Shown piece after piece: positions 5,456-7,517 of a DNA stretch of 7,517 bases. The translations under genes and the position numbers were made by a program. Origin of the DNA: Saprospiraceae bacterium (GTDB lineage Bacteria; Bacteroidota; Bacteroidia; Chitinophagales; Saprospiraceae); NCBI GenBank assembly GCA_004297645.1, contig SCUG01000303.1:1-7517 (forward strand), read 5' to 3'. How positions within the stretch are numbered: position 1 is the stretch's first letter; every line of letters starts with the position of its first letter. The notes below the pieces were generated by a model that saw only the letters and a program-made list of their open reading frames with translations, did not search any database and was not told the origin of the DNA.

Positions 5456-7517
5456 TCAAAACTTAAAATCATACGTCACCGCCGGAAACATTGTGCCCAG
5501 CACCGCCACCCGGTAAGCCGTCACGCTCTGGAACGGACTCTGGCGGAAGAACACCGAAAACGCATTTTTCCTAAAATACAAGTTGTAAATGGAAAGCGTC
5601 AGGCTATTGCGCCAGCGGCTTTTTTTGCCCCAGGGGCCAACGGTGTACGCCACGTCGAGGCGGTGGTAATCGGGGATGCGGAACTGGTTGCGCTGCGAAT
5701 AAACGGGGATGGTCAGTACGTTGCTGTTCGAAAACACACTGACAGGCGCCGTAGTGGGCCTGCCGGTGCTGTACGTAAAATTGACCGAGAGGCTGCTCGC
5801 CGGTTTTATCTGGAAGAAATAGTTCAGGTTCAGGCTGTGCGGCTTGTCGTAGTTGGACGGGTACCAATCCCCGCTGCTCACCGATTCCTGCGTCGCCGTT
5901 GCCTCGACCCGGCGCAAGGTGCGTGAAAAAGTGTAGTTGACCTCGAACCTGTGCTGCCCGTAGGCTTTGTTGAAATACAGCTCCAAGCCATACGCCTTGC
6001 CAATGCCCGTGAGCAGTTCCGTTTCGATATGGTGGTTGAGCAGCAGTTTGGCAAAGTCCTTATAATCTATGAGCTGGTCAATCTTCCGGTAAAAAAGCGT
6101 CAGGTAGGATTGCACCGTGTTTTGCCTGAAATTCTGGTAGAACCCGATGGAAAAATTGCCGGCATGTTGCGGCTTGACGTGGTAGTTCGACAACTGCCAG
6201 ATGTCAATCGGCGTGGCGGAGGCGGTGTTGGAAATCTGGCTGAAAAACTGGTACGAGCGGTTGTAGCCCAGCTTCACCGAGCTTGCCTTGCCGAGACTGA
6301 CCCGCAGCGACAAGCGAGGCTCAAGTCCCGAATATCCCGCCGTTTTTTCGCCTTCGGCAAATTGGAGGCTGCCGGCGATGGTGCGCTCCGTTTTCGGCAC
6401 GCCCTCCTCGTAAAGCAGCACCCGCTCAGGCCCCAGGTTTTTAAAAATGGTATATCGGACGCCCGCCATCAGCTCGATTTTTTTGCTCACCGTCCATTGG
6501 TTGTGGAAGAAAAAACTCGTCTCGTTGCCCTGCTCGTCCGGCAGCACGTCGGGCCGTACGATGGAGCTGTCCGTGGAAGGTTCCAACTTTCCCGGCGATA
6601 CGTTGTAGCGGCTTTGCTCCGCGCCAAGCTCCATTTGGTAAGTGCTTACAGGCTGGAAAAAACCGCTCACCCCGCCCCGCAGAAACTTGATTTTATTGGT
6701 AAACTCAGATTGGTCGTTGCCCTTCACGTCGAAGAGGTTGCTCTGGTACTGCCCGGCGTTCGCCGTTGCCGTGAGGTTGATTTTCCTGCCCACCAACTGC
6801 CGCAGGTAAACCGAGCCGCTCGACGTGGCGTACTCGAACTTCACCTCGTTGGCAAATTGAAAATCGTCGTGGGTGTTGAACGCCGTGAAGCCAATCTTGG
6901 TCGTCTCCGTGAGGCGGGCGTCTGCCTTTGCCGTCAGGTCATAGAAAAATGCCTGGCTCTTGCGCAGGTCCACGTTCCTGGATTTCTGCAAAATCCAGTC
7001 AACATAGCTCGCCCTCGCCCCGGCGATAAACGAAGCTTTGTTTTTGACGATAGGCCCCTCCAGCACGAGCCGGGAAGAAGCAATGCCCACGCCACCCTTC
7101 ACCGAAAACTGCTGGTCGTTGCCCTCGCGCAGCTTCACGTCCAGCACCGACGACAGCCGCCCGCCGTACTTCGCCGGCACGCCACCTTTGTAGAGCGTGA
7201 CCCCCTGCACCATGTCCGGGTGGAAAAGCGAGAAAAAACCGAGCGCATGCACGGGGTTGAACACTAAGTTGCCGTCCATCAAAATAAGGTTCTCGTCGGT
7301 GTTGCCGCCGCGCACGTTGAAGCCCGAAGCCCCCTCGCCAGCGCTCGTCACCCCGGTGACGGATTGCAGGCTGCGCAGCACGTCCGTTTCCCCCAAAAAC
7401 TTCGCCTGCCGCTCCAGCTTTGAGTCCCCTCCGAAAAGGGGGGTAAAAAAAAGTTCATTGAAATAACCGAATAAGATTTTGTGTCCTATGCTGCGGGACA
7501 AACTGCTTGGCCCAGCA
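5456..7517 (-). CDS. TonB-dependent outer-membrane receptor, N-terminus missing (partial)
   Basis: The frame is open to the right edge, so the start lies outside. The first possible start in view is a TTG at 7501, which is unlikely to be the real one. Counting from that codon, residues about 33-140 are the plug domain, with FLGETDVLRSLQSVTGV, then GEGASGFNVRGGNTDENLIL and YKGGVPAKYGGRLSSVLDV. The rest (about 145-681) is a 22-strand-type β-barrel with many alternating aromatic strands, ending in VTYDFKF with the C-terminal Phe typical of outer-membrane barrels. Such receptors import ligands using TonB-ExbBD energy. This type normally has a carboxypeptidase-regulatory-like domain before the plug, which is not visible. 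The neighbour is a DUF4249 lipoprotein and not SusD, which argues against a classic glycan SusCD pair. The ligand is unknown. Residues before about 29 look atypical. Confidence 0.9.
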   Translation of the reverse strand, partial: AGPSSLSRSIGHKILFGYFNELFFTPLFGGDSKLERQAKFLGETDVLRSLQSVTGVTSAGEGASGFNVRGGNTDENLILMDGNLVFNPVHALGFFSLFHPDMVQGVTLYKGGVPAKYGGRLSSVLDVKLREGNDQQFSVKGGVGIASSRLVLEGPIVKNKASFIAGARASYVDWILQKSRNVDLRKSQAFFYDLTAKADARLTETTKIGFTAFNTHDDFQFANEVKFEYATSSGSVYLRQLVGRKINLTATANAGQYQSNLFDVKGNDQSEFTNKIKFLRGGVSGFFQPVSTYQMELGAEQSRYNVSPGKLEPSTDSSIVRPDVLPDEQGNETSFFFHNQWTVSKKIELMAGVRYTIFKNLGPERVLLYEEGVPKTERTIAGSLQFAEGEKTAGYSGLEPRLSLRVSLGKASSVKLGYNRSYQFFSQISNTASATPIDIWQLSNYHVKPQHAGNFSIGFYQNFRQNTVQSYLTLFYRKIDQLIDYKDFAKLLLNHHIETELLTGIGKAYGLELYFNKAYGQHRFEVNYTFSRTLRRVEATATQESVSSGDWYPSNYDKPHSLNLNYFFQIKPASSLSVNFTYSTGRPTTAPVSVFSNSNVLTIPVYSQRNQFRIPDYHRLDVAYTVGPWGKKSRWRNSLTLSIYNLYFRKNAFSVFFRQSPFQSVTAYRVAVLGTMFPAVTYDFKF

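Noticed and set aside
5951..7267. Long 438-codon plus-strand open frame opposite the receptor gene
   Set aside because: It is the antisense shadow of the receptor coding sequence. The translation is rich in Arg, His, Val and Leu, with no domain, no signal peptide and no plausible leader.
7482..7517. Short palindromes (TGTCC/GGACA and TGCTTGGCCCAGCA) at the right edge as insertion-sequence ends or attachment sites
   Set aside because: Stems are 5 bp or contain mismatches, with no transposase, target duplication or second copy in view.
4332..7517. SusCD-type polysaccharide utilisation locus
   Set aside because: The lipoprotein is DUF4249-like and not a SusD/RagB protein, and no glycoside hydrolase, lyase or sulfatase gene is present in the window.

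Overview
The window looks like chromosomal DNA from a free-living member of the Bacteroidota, probably near the Saprospiria/Chitinophagia. The evidence is a secreted protein with a C-terminal type IX secretion (T9SS) sorting domain, a TonB-dependent receptor paired with a DUF4249 lipoprotein, weak Shine-Dalgarno sequences with A/T-rich leaders, and one good match to the Bacteroidota -7 promoter element (TAnnTTTG). The lineage is inferred from gene content only.

Left part, plus strand. Positions 1-69 may hold the tail of an unrecognised gene. An exported protein made of two NTF2/SnoaL-like domains follows (181-1062). A SemiSWEET sugar transporter (1128-1403) comes next. The 65 bp between these two genes is built from degenerate 8-nt units (consensus CAATGAAA) in both orientations. 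They form a perfect 15-bp inverted repeat and a chain of overlapping three-codon ORFs leading to the SemiSWEET start.

Middle part, plus strand. A promoter near 1454-1461 precedes four closely spaced genes that probably form an operon: a T9SS-exported surface protein (1515-2639), a cytoplasmic conserved hypothetical protein one base downstream (2641-3255), a small DUF4884-like lipoprotein (3285-3539) and an NRDE/TANGO2-family protein (3551-4282). Nothing in the sequence shows a shared pathway for these four.

Right part, minus strand and convergent with the operon. A TonB-dependent receptor (5456 to beyond the right edge) is transcribed first, then a DUF4249 surface lipoprotein (4332-5390). 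The two probably form an outer-membrane uptake pair with an unknown ligand. The 65-nt gap between them carries a GC-rich inverted repeat with an extra direct copy of one arm, ending about 9 nt before the lipoprotein start codon. The visible N-terminal segment of the receptor, before the plug domain, does not look like normal receptor sequence and contains T8 and C6 homopolymers.

No tRNA, rRNA, CRISPR array, transposase or phage gene was seen. No convincing new multi-gene system is present. The most unusual material is in the two repeat-built intergenic regions and the receptor's N-terminal junction.
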